From Denticeps clupeoides (lineage: Eukaryota; Chordata; Actinopteri; Clupeiformes; Denticipitidae), in the NCBI RefSeq assembly GCF_900700375.1, contig NC_041709.1, positions 564,501 to 628,500 on the forward strand: a stretch of 64,000 nt of DNA, written 5' to 3'. Made by a program: the position numbers and the translations under genes. The notes under the pieces were generated by a model, which was not told the DNA's origin, did not search any database, and saw only the letters and a program-made list of their open reading frames with translations. This document shows positions 1 through 40,381 of this stretch, piece after piece (positions within the stretch are counted from its first letter, which is position 1; each line of letters opens with the position of its first letter).

Positions 1-363
1 GTCCTGTGCTTCAGGAGCCACAATAACACTGACAAGATGGTTTAGTCACTTCGGTAGAACGTTAGGTCGGTTAAGTATGTATTAATTTACGAAGACAACT
101 CTAAAAGCAGCTTCTGAAGGTACGTTTTGCGAAACGCCTCTTGCAGTGAACTCGTTAACAAAGTGGCGAACAAATAAGTTGGTTAGCATCTAGCTGCATT
201 GCTATGTCTGCTGCCGTCCCTTAGCGCTGAAGTTTTAAGTTGAAGCTCCTTAATTGCCGTTGTGCGGCTAAAGCTTCAGGGATCTTCAAATGGACCAGTA
301 GCATTATAATGGACATGCTGTGTAGAGCATGACACTGGACTAAACGACTACTCTGTACTGTTC
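1..363. other. Unassigned leader upstream of depdc5
   Basis: No coding exon or known repeat was recognised here. The stretch lies upstream of the first coding exon of depdc5, so it may hold that gene's non-coding first exon or promoter, but no donor site or promoter motif decides this. Confidence 0.3.
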
Positions 364-1330
364 AAATTCAAAATTTATTTGTCACATACACAGTCATACA
401 CGGTATGATGTGCAGTGAAATGCTTTTTGCAACTGCTACAGACCACAGTATTGCAAATGTTGCAAGTAAACCAATATGCAAATATTGCAAACATAACCAA
501 ATATTACACTTTTACGTCTTTAACATAAAATATGTGTAACTGGTAGGGTGAAGGTGTGCAAATGAGTTACAGTTTATTTTTTTTACAATGTTTAAAGAAA
601 GGAGAAAAAGGGCCATAAAAAAAAAAAAAAAAACCTGTTGTTGAGAGCTTGGACAGCCTGCGGGAAGAAGCTCCTCCTCATTCTCTCTGTGTTGGACTTC
701 AGGGAGCGAAAGCGCTTCCCTGATCGCAGCAGAGAGAAGAGTCCGTTGTTGGGGTGGCTGAGGTCCTTCACTGTCTTCCTGGCCCTGGTGCAGCACCGTT
801 TGCTGTGGATAGATTGAAGGTCAGGGAGCTTGGTGCGGATGATTCGTTCAGCTGATCGAACCACCCTCTGTAGGGCTCGCCTGTCCTTCATGGTGCTGTT
901 CCCGAACCAGGTTGAGATATTTCCCGTCAGGATGCTCTCTATGGTGCAGGAGTAGAAGTTCCTGAGCACCTTGGAGGGCAGTCTGAAGTCAGACTCAGGC
1001 GTCTGAGGTGGTAGAGACGCTGCCGGGCCTTTTTCACCACGGTGTTGATGTGACAGGACCATGACAGGTCCTGCGTGATGTGAACACCGAGGTAACGGAA
1101 GCTGTCCACTTTCTCCACTGGGCTCCTGTTGATGACAGGGGTCTGGTAGGTCCTCTCCTGCTTTGTACTGAAGTCCACTATTAACTCCTTTGTCTTGCTG
1201 ACGTTCAGGTGGAGATTGTTCCTCTGGCACCAGTTCACCAGATTTCCAACCTCCTCCAGGTAGGACGTCTCGTCATTGTCAGAGATCAGGCCCACCTGAT
1301 CAGTACCTCCAAACATGGACAGATACATAC
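364..1330 (-). mobile_element. 5'-truncated L2-type LINE, 3' end of reverse transcriptase ORF
   Basis: On the minus strand the stretch encodes the C-terminal part of a non-LTR reverse transcriptase ORF, with SKTKELIVDF, FRYLGVHI, VVKKARQRLYHLRRL, then ILTGNISTWFGNST and HPNNGLFSLL. The first half (939-1328) and second half (592-1230) lie in different frames, so at least one frameshift separates them and the copy is dead. The element's 3' end is at the low coordinate (about 364), where an A/T-rich terminal sequence follows. Everything upstream of the last third of the ORF is missing, as usual for target-primed insertion. Assignment to the fish L2/Maui group rests on remembered protein similarity. 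Confidence 0.75.
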
Positions 1331-1720
1331 TGCATATTAGACTTTTCCACCTGTTGGACTTTTTTTCTTGGACAAATCATCACCAACCCTGCACTAACAC
1401 CAACTGCATGCTCACGCTACACAGGAAGGACATCTCTCTTTGTGTGTGGAGTTTTTCCTTGTGTGCAGAAGGGTCAACTGTAGGGCCTGTCAAAGGCCAT
1501 TGAGACATATTGTATGTGGTTATGGGCTATATAAGAAATAAATGTTGTCCTTGTCATTGCATTAATAATCTGAAAAAACGATTGAAGCATTTATCTATAT
1601 TGATTGCTATGAGCAGAGCAATAAGAAATGATTCTGTATGGTGTTTCTGCTGACTTTTGACCACTAAAATAACCACGTGGACCGATACGCAAACCGTAAC
1701 CTGAAATTGATTTTCTTCAG
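1331..1720. other. Repeat-like spacer before depdc5
   Basis: No gene is visible. The part near 1430-1555 ends in GGGCTATATAAGAAATAAATG, a tail that resembles the 3' ends of fish LINE/SINE remnants, so it is probably old interspersed repeat. The pyrimidine-rich stretch before 1721 is a usable splice acceptor for the first coding exon of depdc5. Confidence 0.35.
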
Positions 1721-1742
1721 GCTATTAAAAATGACCATCACC

Positions 1743-22566
<20,824 letters not shown>

Positions 22567-22966
22567 TGAATGGATAAAAACTCTATGTTTTCCCAACTGT
22601 GTCCTCCATGAACCGAAGCATAATCTCAGTCAATCTGCAGCTTCTCAGCCTCATATCTGAATTCACTGAATAACAAGTGCTTTGGACTATTTTCTGACTG
22701 TTCTGCTGCTAAATCACTGTGGAATTGTGTGAATAATGTACGTGTATATATAAATATAAATGTATAAAACAAGATAATTGGAGTCATTGACTGCTCTGGC
22801 ATAAGTTTGTCTGTATTGCTAGATATATTTATTTTATATGTTGTTATTACATTGTAATGCACGACTGTTTGCTTAACACGTGTCATGTACTCTGATCTCA
22901 GCAGCCGTGGGTGCCAATTACTGGAAAGCAGCAACCAAAATCACCTATAATCACATTGATTTATAA

Positions 22967-22972
22967 AATAAA
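22967..22972 (+). terminator. depdc5: Poly(A) signal of depdc5
   Basis: AATAAA about 400 bp past the depdc5 stop codon, in A/T-rich sequence, is the first canonical signal on the plus strand and fits the 3' end of the mRNA. Confidence 0.7.
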
Positions 22973-22996
22973 GTTCTATTTTATAATCAAGATGAA

Positions 22997-23262
22997 ACAA
23001 GGGCAGTGGTGGCCTAGGGCAGTGGTGGCCTAGCGGTTAAGGAAGCAGCCCCGTAATCAGAAGGTTGCAGGTTCGAATCCCGATCTGCCAAGGTGCCACT
23101 GAGCAAAGCACCGTCCCCACACACTGCTCCCCGGGCGCCGGTCATGGCTGCCCACTGCTCACTCAGGGTGATGGGTTAAATGCAGAGGACAAATTTCACT
23201 GTGTGCACCGTGTGCTGTGCTGCTGTGTATCACATGTGACAATCACTTCACTTTAACTTAAA
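22997..23262 (+). mobile_element. tRNA-derived SINE, family A, with duplicated head
   Basis: This is a full copy, from GGGCAGTGGTGGCCTAGCGG through GGTTCGAATCC and AAATGCAGAGGAC to CAATCACTTCACTTT. Its first 17 bases or so (GGGCAGTGGTGGCCTAG) are present twice in tandem. It lies just past the depdc5 poly(A) signal. Confidence 0.9.
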
Positions 23263-23391
23263 CTTAAGTGCCAGACATTCCAACGTTACCACTTTCCCTC
23301 ATTTCAGCACCAGCCATGTTTTGCTTATGATTAATTGATTGAGATAATTATTATATTAATTCGTTTTGTGACGTGTGCTTTACATTAGTAG

Positions 23392-23660
23392 AGTGCAGCG
23401 ATGGCCTAGCGGTTAAGGAAGCGGCCCCGTGATCGGAAGGTTGCCGGTTCGAATCTTGACCCGCCAAGGTGCCACTGAGCAAAGCACCGTCCCCACACAC
23501 TGCTCCCCGGGCACATGACGAGTAAATGACACACTGCTGCCCGGGCACGTGTCATGGTGCCCACTGCTCACTCAGGGTGATGGGTTAATGCAGGGGACAC
23601 ATTTTGTTGTGTGCACCGTGTGCTGCAGCGTTCCACAATGTCAATCACTTCACCTTCAGC
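23392..23660 (+). mobile_element. tRNA-derived SINE, family A, with internal duplication
   Basis: This is a second copy in the same orientation as the one at 22997-23262, about 130 bp downstream. It contains a short internal duplication around CACACTGCTSCCCGGGCAC (near 23497 and 23530, where S marks a C/G difference). Both copies sit in the depdc5-ywhah gap. Confidence 0.85.
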
Positions 23661-23759
23661 TGACAGTGGGTCAGTGCAAATCAGCACATCAGTAAGGAGT
23701 CAATAGAAGACCGCAGAGTTCTCCCCTGCCCTCGGCGGCCATTGTCTCTCCGCCAGCGT

Positions 23760-24177
23760 CCTCTGGGACGCGCATGCGCGCTCGGCTGCTGCGACCGGGG
23801 AGAATGCAGCACGCCGCACTGCGCATGTGCGCGCCTGCAGCGTAGCGCTCTATTTTTAGACCGTGACGTCACCGTGAAATATCAGCCTGCGCCGGACAAG
23901 CCCCGCCCCCTCCGCGCTCAGGCGAGATTGACAGGACGTTTGCGGCAGCGGCGGCGGCGGCGGCGACAGCGGCAAGACATCCGCCACCGGACAGCAGGAG
24001 CGAGCCAGCGTGTCGGGCCGGGAGGAGGAGAAAGAGGTCGCCTGCAGTCATTTGTCGCCGCATCCCGCACCGGCGACGCCTGTGACTGTGTGTGTGTGTG
24101 TTGCGTGTGAGTGTGTGTGCGTGTGTGGGGAGGGGACTCGTTAACCTTCCCGGTCTTTGTGGACATCTGCTCGGAGA
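23760..24177 (+). promoter_or_regulatory. ywhah: GC-rich promoter and 5' UTR of ywhah
   Basis: The stretch is strongly GC/CpG-rich. It holds a palindromic NRF1-type site GCGCATGCGC (23770-23779), a second similar site near 23820-23831, a MEF2/TATA-like CTATTTTTAG (23850-23859) and a full CRE palindrome TGACGTCA (23864-23871). A CGG repeat follows at about 23946-23965, probably in the 5' UTR, and then a (TG)n tract before the start codon. Site names are motif matches only; the transcription start is not known. Confidence 0.65.
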
Positions 24178-25465
24178 ATGGCTGACAGGGAGCAGCTCAT
24201 CCAGAGAGCCCGTCTGGCGGAGCAGGCGGAGCGGTACGACGACATGGCCTCCGCGATGAAACTGGTGAGTGGACGCGGGGACCGCCGTGTCCGGCCCGGG
24301 GACCACTGAATGCAGGCGACGAGGACCGGCGTGCCGATCCCATTTTTAAACGTCGAAAGTACCGGCACCACATTAAAAATGTCCAAAACCCGCGACCTGG
24401 AACGTTGCGGTCCGCTCGGTGGCGGCGCGGAGGGCGGGGCGGAGGGCGGGGCTTACGGCGGGATGCTGATGAGGCGCTGATAAAAATACTAAATCAGGCC
24501 AAATTCCCGCATAAAAGAGGAAAGAATAATATATATATATTATAAATATATGTTATAGATATATTTTATTTACAAATGCCGCGGTTTCCCGCGAGTCGTC
24601 GCCTCGAACCCGCACAGTCCGGCTCCATCCTTTGTGTGCGGGTGGCAGGCGAGCTGTGTTCGGAATACAAACGTTCATTAGATTCGATGCAAGGTCAACC
24701 ATACCCGACTTACGGCCTTTGCATTTTACCGTAAGTGCCATGATGGTTATTATGAATTTTAAATTCTCAACACAGTAAAATATGCACGTTTTATTTTCTT
24801 GTCTGCGCCAGGTGACCGAACTGAATGAGCCCCTCTCCAACGAGGACCGCAACCTTCTCTCGGTGGCGTACAAGAACGTGGTCGGGGCTCGGCGCTCGTC
24901 GTGGCGCGTCACCTCCAGCATCGAGCAGAAGACGGCTGCTGACGGCAACGAGAAGAAGCTGGAGCTGGTGCGCGCCTACCGCGAGACCATCGAGAAAGAG
25001 CTGGAGACCGTGTGCCAGGACGTGCTGGCTCTGCTCGACCAGTATCTCATCAAGAGCTGCGACGAGTCCCAGCTGGAGAGCAAGGTCTTCTACCTGAAGA
25101 TGAAGGGCGACTACTACCGCTACCTGGCCGAGGTGGCCACCGGCGAGAAGCGCTCGGCCGCGGTGGAGTCTTCGGAAGCCGCCTACAAGGAGGCCTTCGA
25201 GATCAGCAAGAGCATGCCGGCCACGCACCCCATCCGCCTGGGCCTGGCGCTCAACTTCTCCGTCTTCTACTACGAGATCCAGAACGCGCCGGAGCAGGCC
25301 TGTCAGCTGGCCAAGGAGGCCTTCGACGACGCCATCGGACACCTGGACAATCTGAACGAGGACTCCTACAAGGACTCCACGCTCATCATGCAGCTGCTGC
25401 GAGACAACCTGACACTGTGGACCAGCGACCAGCAGGACAGCGAGGGCGGCGAGGCCAACAACTGA
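24178..25465 (+). CDS. ywhah: 14-3-3 eta (YWHAH), two exons
   Basis: 14-3-3 proteins are dimeric cytosolic adaptors that bind phosphoserine/threonine motifs on many clients. Exons 24178-24264 and 24812-25465 join in phase to 246 residues, the length of human eta. The start [20 protein letters not shown], the 14-3-3 signature [20 protein letters not shown] and the second signature [18 protein letters not shown] are all intact. The phosphate-contacting Lys, Arg and the RY pair of YYRYLAEV are present. The acidic tail is [13 protein letters not shown]. Against remembered human eta, codon 29 is Leu rather than Ala and the loop [11 protein letters not shown] is one residue shorter. Gene order after depdc5 supports eta over other isoforms. 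The 3' UTR has an AATAAA at 25778-25783. Confidence 0.96.
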
Positions 25466-25777
25466 GCTCTAGTAGCCGATCCTCCTTTTCAACCCCGCCC
25501 ATCATCTTCCTTCACTCTCTCTCTCTCTCTCCCTCTCCCTCTCTCTTCCCCCCCTTCCTTTTCCACCATCCGTTCCTTCACTCCCCTCCCCTTTCCTTGC
25601 CTCAGTGTGCCCACCCTTTTTTTTATGCTCTATATGCCCCTCCCTGCCAAATAAGGAGCCACTGAAGATTAGCATACTGATGTCCACTAGACCTTCTTCG
25701 ACGACCATCATAATGTCCCTGTAACGCTAAACAGGGTGTTATCTGCATAAGTGGTTCGGCCGTGGGCCAAAAAAATG

Positions 25778-25783
25778 AATAAA
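25778..25783 (+). terminator. ywhah: Poly(A) signal of ywhah
   Basis: AATAAA about 310 bp past the ywhah stop, after pyrimidine-rich 3' UTR. A later ATTAAA near 26096 could serve a longer transcript. Confidence 0.55.
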
Positions 25784-25799
25784 TTATAAGTCCACCTTT

Positions 25800-26667
25800 C
25801 CGGTGTCTTGTTGTGTCCATCCCTGCCCTGTTGTCCCCTTAAGCCCCGCCCCCCATGGACGAAATGTGTTCTGTCTGTATTTCTGCCAATACACTTTAAC
25901 CTTTGTGTGCGCGCTGCTGTCCCCTGTGAATTGTGCAAACCACCCGCCCCTTAAACCAAAGCCCCGCCCCCACCACCCTCTGCCTGAAACGCTGGCGAGG
26001 GAACCATTACTTTTATGTATTATTGTTTGTTTTTCTGTTCATTTTTTTTTTAATACTGAGAATAATAATGATACTGCAAAGTCATGATAAAATGCCATTA
26101 AAGAAGTTGACTACCAGAGGAAGCTTGTTGCTTTTTCACTTACTTACTTACTTACTTACTTACATGGACAAGTGTCTTCCACAGCAAGACTTCCCAAACG
26201 ACAAAAAATGTTGAACCAAACTCTTTATTCTGGAAGGTTTATGAACACTATGTACACTAACACAATAATATATCAAATAAATGATTATTTATCGCAGCTA
26301 TTAATGGCTCGCTGAGAGAATACAACAAAAATGATCATTCTAACAACAGAAACCCGACCTTCAAACTGACAGCAGACTAAAGTCAGACTAGAATAACATT
26401 TTTATCCCCAATATGGAATAATGCAGTTACCCCCACTTATCTGTAGTTCTCTAATCAGCCTGTAGGGGTCCTTGAGCCGCAGTTTGTCGCTCTCCAGAAC
26501 TGGGTGGCCGCTGAGGCATCCTCAATAATTCCTGATGTCGGGTGTGGTTCACGGCAGATGTGGGAAGTGAGCTTCCTGCTGGGCTGATTAACGATTCGCA
26601 GTTCGACTTGTACAATCATTGATTTCTGACAGCTTAGTAACCGATTCTCACACCACCGGATATTTAC

Positions 26668-26705
<38 letters not shown>

Positions 26706-26837
26706 ACACTTACCTGGGAAGGCAGGCCATCATAAGCAGTAGGGCAGGGCCCTCAATGTCCAGATCATAAACCCTTTAAGAGCGGAAAGCGACACACTAG
26801 GCTCGTCTGACTGTTTACCTCCACAAACGGCAGCAGG
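25800..26837. other. Intergenic gap between ywhah and slc5a1
   Basis: No gene is seen. It holds possible extended ywhah 3' UTR, a short (CTTA)n tract near 26139-26163 and a (CA)n tract at about 26668-26708. The last 130 bp should contain the slc5a1 start region, but I see no decisive promoter motif. Confidence 0.6.
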
Positions 26838-34322
<7,485 letters not shown>

Positions 34323-34680
34323 AGGAAACAACCTTCCTGAGATTCGCAATATGGGTTTTAGTTGCACAGAGGACTGAGAACCAAACTGAGAACCTGCCAA
34401 GGAACCAAAATCTCATCCCATCTACCCTCGATAGTGGAGTGGCTGTCTGGTTATTTGTCACCTTTTATTTATCCCTTTATTTAACTGAAGGTGTGATTGG
34501 AGGTTCTATTATAAAACATCTCAAACATCAAGCTGACACTCTCACATGGGTGGAGGAGCAGTCTGATGTTTGGCCCCTACACACTGTTTTACAGTTCCAT
34601 AATGTTTGTCACGTGAATGTATTTATTCAAATTCATGGTAATGATAGTATCTTTGCACACGTTGTACTGGAATTTTTGTG

Positions 34681-34686
34681 AATAAA
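34681..34686 (+). terminator. slc5a1: Poly(A) signal of slc5a1
   Basis: AATAAA 360 bp past the stop; a second AATAAA is at 34725-34730. Either could end the mRNA. Confidence 0.65.
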
Positions 34687-35393
34687 ACAAATGTAAATAG
34701 CAATTACAGTGCCACACCATTTCAAATAAAGACCCCGAGCCTTTACTATCAAATCCTAGTAGGTACATTCACTGCAAAGAAGAGCCAAGATGAATGAATC
34801 AATATGAGCGTGCTCTGAATCCATCTGGCCTTTTTTTGTTCTAAAATAAAGTCACGGCCAGTGTCCTTCTCATTCTCTGCATTCCTGATTCCTGCCTACT
34901 TCCCTCACCCCCTCTCCATCTGTTCTCCTCCTTCTGTCTAGTTGCTGTGTTGAAACCAGCAGAAATAAGCATCCTTTTATTGTATTTCAGGAAACCCAGT
35001 GAAATCTTGATCATACCCACTCCTCACCCTTTACATCAGTTCCGTACCTGAAGCATTCCAAATGATTACAGCAAATACGATTCATCTTATTTTAATTTAT
35101 CTAATTTGATGTCAGTCTTCCTCATTTGGGTTTTACAGTGTGAACCGGGTCTCCATCTAATTTTCACTATACATTAGCCTCAGCAAAAAGTAGGTATACA
35201 GCTCGGCAGATATGATATATATTACAGACTGGCTGGACAGACCTGTGGTCAGCTGGAGCTTAAATTTCCTCACTCCAGCCTTGTGTCACTGTGCCTTAAT
35301 AAGTAATGATAAGTAATGTGTAAATTATATTGGATAAGATAAAGCATCCACTTTCTTGCAACTTTTATCTGCTGGATATAAAGAAGTCCATAA

Positions 35394-35592
35394 CATTTAC
35401 ATTTACATTTACAGCATTTACCAGACGCCCTTATCCAGAGCGACTTACAATCAGTAGTTACAGGGACAGTCCCCCCCTGGAGACACTCAGGGTTAAGTGT
35501 CTTGCCCAGGGACACAATGGTAGTAAGTGGGATTCGAACCTGGGTCTTCTGGTTCATAGGCGAGTGTGTTACCCACTAGGTCACTACCACCC
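35394..35592 (-). mobile_element. tRNA-derived SINE, family B
   Basis: This is a full-length antisense copy. On the minus strand it runs from GTGGTAGTGACCTAGTGGGT through GGTTCGAATCCC to the tail TAAATGTAAATGTAAATG. Confidence 0.9.
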
Positions 35593-35763
35593 ATAATTGG
35601 GCAATCACCACAAAACCATCTGTCCTTGTAAATAATCTCATTCATGATCGTGCAGACACATTTACAGTACAAATGCATTTCACCTTCTCAGCTGCATAAT
35701 GATAAAAATGACAGAAGCTGAGTGTCACACAACACTGTGACAAACGTCAGATGTTGGGTTGCA

Positions 35764-35992
35764 ATACACAACAAATCAGCCAAAACATCATGCCTAATGT
35801 TGAGTAGGTTGGAATTTGGTCGCATGATCTGCCGTCTAGACGTTCATATTCGGGCTGTGTCAAAGTAGCTCAAAGTAGCTGATAACAACGTTCACGTTAT
35901 CTGTACGTAATGTAACGTATTCTGCCCGGTGACCCCGGTTATTCACTTCACCTGGTCAGCGGTCCTAATGCTGTGGTTATCTCTCACCGTGG
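35764..35992. mobile_element. Internally deleted Tc1/mariner-like element
   Basis: The left end is AATCAGCCAAAACATCATGC. The right end, near 35938-35983, reads TTATTCACTTCACCTGGTCA followed by an inverted version of the left end (CCTAATGCTGTGGTTAT). Only about 230 bp remain, with no coding part. The family is the one seen as a one-ended fragment at 8685-8960. Confidence 0.55.
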
Positions 35993-36360
35993 TGGATTGT
36001 AGGTCAGCATCCAATCCTGCGCCTTCTTACGTAACGTGTGTGCGGCTTGGTTTCATGCATTCTGCATTCTGCATGTTGCACAGTGTTCCGTACTCTTTTA
36101 TTCTAATTGCATTTGCATTCCTTTGCATCATAAATGAAAAAAGAACGATACGATGGTATGAAATTGGTCCTGCGTCACACCTTTCTCCTGAGTGTAGAGT
36201 TGACCATGAGCCACATTTTATTATAAAAAGAGAGATAAAGAGAGATGCTGCTGGCTTTCATCTGTGTTTTGTGAAAGGGGGGGGGGGGGTTCTCAGGGCT
36301 GCGTTCTGATTGGCTGGAAATTTTAACTGGCGACGTGAAAACGTGATGCAGCCTGCAGAG

Positions 36361-36552
36361 GCACTGCAGCGGAGCACTGCAGAACGAGCGAGCGAGAGAG
36401 ATGGAGAGATAGATAGATAGAGAAGAGGAGGAAGGGAGGGTTATTTTTATATGTGTGTGTGTGTGAAAGGGACTAAACACACACACACAAAAGCAGAATA
36501 CACACGTTCACTTATACCTCTCACACAGTCAAAAAACACAAGGGAAGGGTGG

Positions 36553-36586
<34 letters not shown>

Positions 36587-36663
36587 ACATGAATAGTGAA
36601 GCACTGACAGAAGCCGAGACGCAAAGAGACGGCGGGCAGGAGTCTCATCTGCTGTGAGAGAGA

Positions 36664-36704
<41 letters not shown>

Positions 36705-39700
36705 AGCGAGCAGAAGAACGAAAGCCGAAGAGACAGATTCAGCAGCAGGAGTAGCAGAAGGAGAGAAAGAGAGAGAGACCAGTGGAGATAAGAGGGAGCT
36801 TTTCTACTGGACAACACTTCGGCTGAGCAAGTGAGGAAGGATGGAGACAGACAGGAGCAGAGGACAGCAGGGGAAGAAAGAAGCTGCGTGAAGGACAAAG
36901 AGGAGGAGAAGGAAGAGGAGAAGAGAAAGGCGTCATCACTCGCTCCATCACCACTCTGCTCGGAGGCAGACGAAGTGACGCACTCCTCCTTTTCTGACAG
37001 CTCGTCCTCCATCTTTTCTCTGCCTCCTCGCCTGTGTCCCTCTAGCCGTCTACTGAGCAGCGGAGCCTCTTCATCTCTTCATCTCGTTCCTTCCTTCGGT
37101 TCCTCCTCCCTCACGGATCATAGTGCTGCCAACCAAACAACAGGAAGGATAAAAGCGGGTCCACCTGCGCTGAAGACACGGCCTGGACAACAGAGAGGAC
37201 ACGGCGAGGTCCCAGGTGAGGACGCGCCGAGGTCCCAGGTGAACACCTTTCCTGTTTTGTGGTTTTCATGCTGCATCTCCATACATGGGGGGGACACGGC
37301 GTCAGCGTCTCACATTATCTCAAGACAGCTGGAGTCCAGATTCAGGGGGGGACGCTGCAGCGGGACACCGCGTCCACGGGGCTGCGATTGCATAACATGC
37401 CGCCAACGTGCCCCTCCCACACGCGGCTCGCGAGCGGCGGCTCAGGTGCTTGGCGGCCTTTCCTACTAACGCTGACCCCCAACACGTAGACACACACACA
37501 CACACACACACACACAGGATGTACAAGATCCGTACGAAACTCACACACTGCCGCTGCGTTGTCATTCACAAAACAGCGCTGCTGCATGGACGAGGCGGCC
37601 ATTTTGCAGATGCGCAGGTTCTTCCTGAGGGCCGAGGACAGCGGGGCAGGACGCGGAAGTTCCTGCGGGACGAACTTGGCTGTGCCATGCTGAGATATAA
37701 CAGTGAGGTGATAGCATCTCCTTCTCAGGACATGGTGAGCATACCGCAGCCATCTCCGCATACTTCGACGGGTGAGGACTGCGCGACTGCATGCATGAAA
37801 AGTAGAGCCAGGGTGAGAAAGAAGGGATGATAGGAAGGAAGGAAGTGTGAAAAGTAGAGACGGCGAGAGAGAGAGAGAGAGAGAGAGAGGGGGGAGGCAG
37901 AGTCGGATGTGATCTGGAATGTTCTGGGTGTGTGTGTGTGTTATGAGGGAGATGGAGGATGAGAGGAATGTGCTGTGTGTGTGTGTTCTTGTGGAATGCT
38001 GGAAGGTGTGATAAGACGGTCCTGGTTGCCAGTTCAGCACTTCCTGTGTGTGTCTGCATGTGTGTTAACTGCCTTCTTTCTCTCTTCACCACCGTCAGGT
38101 AGGCTGGCACTTAATGGCCGGTAATTTGTGGTGGGGTCAGGCTGCCCGACCACAACCACAACACTTAATCCATCCCTCTGTGTGCCTGGAGTTGGCATGG
38201 GTGAACGGGCAAGTGGGTGAACCTTGTGTTAAATCACAGTTACATGAGATGGGATGTCATATATGGGATAAATCGGATGCAGAGGAACCCACACTAGGTA
38301 GTGGAGCTCACGTGGCTTTTCTCCACCAGCTTGGGACAATGGTGATGAAGAGGGCATCTGAATGGCTGGCAGGGCCTTGTGCACGTTGAAGCATTTTGCC
38401 TGTAAGGCCAGAGGAAAGATCCGTCCAGAAGCTTCAGGGACCTGCTGAGATCCACCTGCCGGCCAGAGGCTCAGTGCTGATGTTCGGCATGTTAACTAAA
38501 GGAGTTCTAATAACGGCCATGCAGGACGTTGAACGGGCGAGGATGTGAACTGGAGCTGGGTTGCCACCTGTGCATCAAAAAACTGATTATCAGCATCCTG
38601 GCCAATGAAATAACTTGCACGTGATTTTCTTTTACAGGATGGATTTTTCGTCATAGTTACAGAGTTCAGGCCACTTTAAAACAAACGATTTTGAAAGACG
38701 ACACAATTTGGTGAGCTTTTGTACCACTTGCTCTGTAGCTGTTTCCAGGAAAAGACGTCCCAACACAACATGAATAGCCCCGTCCACGCCTCAGCCATTG
38801 GTGTTGTTGCTAAGCAACGTTCTTCAATCAATTGTCTGGTCCGGAGCAGATTTCTGTCATTTCTGTATGTAATCGAGGTCAAACGATCTAACTGTGAGAT
38901 GATTGTTTTTGTGTGAAAATGTCATGTGTCGGCTTCTGATGCTTCTATACGTTGAACTAGATGTCCGTGTTGGGTTTTGTGATGCGGGCACGGCTGTTTT
39001 TACCTTGCTGTCTGTAAACTGTCTGTCTGTGTTAGACTGCTTTGCTGGATCAGTAATGGTTAGCGTTGGTGGTAAAGTTGAGTCCTGAATGGCGAGGACA
39101 TTACAAGGTACCTGTCTTTTGTCTGCCAGCTGGTTGGACTCTTTTGTTTCCCATGTAGACACGTTTCATTTGAGGGTGTTCAGACGGTGTGGGTGGGGAG
39201 CAGAACGCCACTTCCATGAATGAATTACACCTTTAATGTATTGTATATACTGTATAATGTATCATACATACTTAATATAATATTTACATTTATGTACATT
39301 CTCTCCATAGATCAGGACACATTGAAGCATTACTTCATTTCATCATCAGATTCTTTTTTTTATTTCTCAGCCCTAGTGTTAAGAGTACACTAGAGTACAC
39401 TACACTGCGTCCACACAACTGAGGAGGTACATGAAAATAATAAGAATTAATCGTCCATAAATAGAATCACCTCCATCGCCACCATCCTCTCTCTCTCTCT
39501 CTCTCTCCATCACCATCTAGGTCACCTCACTTGCTTTGTTCATTTTTGCGTTGTCATTCACCCCTCACCAAATACCAAAATGTGTCAGTCATCTTTCGCA
39601 TGGTTCACGCACACGTACATCAGCATTAGTGACAGTGCTTATATATATGGTGCATATCATTAAAAAGCACACGACCACTTCACTTGTTTTTCAGTGTAAT

Positions 39701-40112
39701 GGTGTAAAGCCGTAGCAACAAAAAGACTGTCTTATGTAATCAGCACATGTGACCCGCATCTTACTACATCCCTACTCTCTGGGATATTTTTATGTAACGC
39801 AGATTATGGTAATTCTTTCAAAACACTATTTTACATTCTGCTTTTGTAGATGGCAGTAAAGACTAAGCTTTTTTTTTATTATGGCACATTTTATAATTTA
39901 TAAGTAAAATGATTTCTGTTGAAACCACTTCCTGTTTCTCCTGCTGATAAACTGCTGACCTGCTGCTGATGCGAATCTCTGATCAAAATCTGACATGAGC
40001 TGCACTGGTGATTATTTATAATCCTGACAGGATGCATGGGTTGTATTACTGACATGGTGTGAAGGCAGAAGCACTGCACTGGGACAAAATGTCCCAAACT
40101 CTATTTATCCTT

Positions 40113-40173
<61 letters not shown>

Positions 40174-40381
40174 CTTTATGTCCTTCAGGGATGCAGATGG
40201 AAAGCTGCTGAACAGAGTTTAGAGTAGCATGGATGCTGAGGTCATTAAGGTTTTTTCTTTCCTGACACGATCCCTGAATTATTTCCCTATTTGCTGCGTG
40301 CAGAAGATGTGCATTTTCAAAGCGTCTTGTGCTCTATGTACAGACTAATGTTCTCTTTCCGTCTTTCTTTCTTTCATTTCA
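36361..40381 (+). other. Probable rnf208 5' region (untranslated exons, simple repeats)
   Basis: No supported coding exon is visible. The stretch holds (GA)n tracts near 36558-36586, 36657-36693 and 37866-37889, (CA)n near 37489-37515 and (CT)n near 39486-39506 and 40111-40168. GC-rich sequence from about 36800 to 37240 ends in two candidate donors, CCCAG|GTGAGG at 37215/37216 and CAG|GTGAAC at 37238/37239. A good acceptor, TTTCAG at 40376-40381, begins the exon that carries the rnf208 coding frame. I infer a non-coding first exon near 36800-37240; this is not proven. Confidence 0.4.

Larger units (their letters stand above)
34731..36360. other. Intergenic gap between slc5a1 and the rnf208 region
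   Basis: No gene is seen. The gap holds a family-B SINE (35394-35592) and an internally deleted Tc1-like element (35764-35992). A G run of about ten bases lies near 36279-36288. Confidence 0.6.

Noticed and set aside
23033-23090. tRNA-like sequence with a GGTTCGAATCC B box
   Set aside because: It is the head of a family-A SINE; the same head recurs with the SINE body attached. No free-standing tRNA gene with a full cloverleaf was seen.
23742-24306. GC-rich open frames on both strands at the ywhah promoter
   Set aside because: Arg/Ala-rich translation of CpG-rich DNA lying over the ywhah 5' UTR and first exon; no independent support.
24791-25342. 183-residue antisense frame in ywhah
   Set aside because: It is the mirror of a GC-biased coding exon; the sense frame is a near-perfect 14-3-3 protein.
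36521-37469. Open frames of 163 and 212 residues on opposite strands
   Set aside because: They are low-complexity translations of GA/CT-rich sequence. Neither matches a family, and the region reads better as untranslated leader and promoter.
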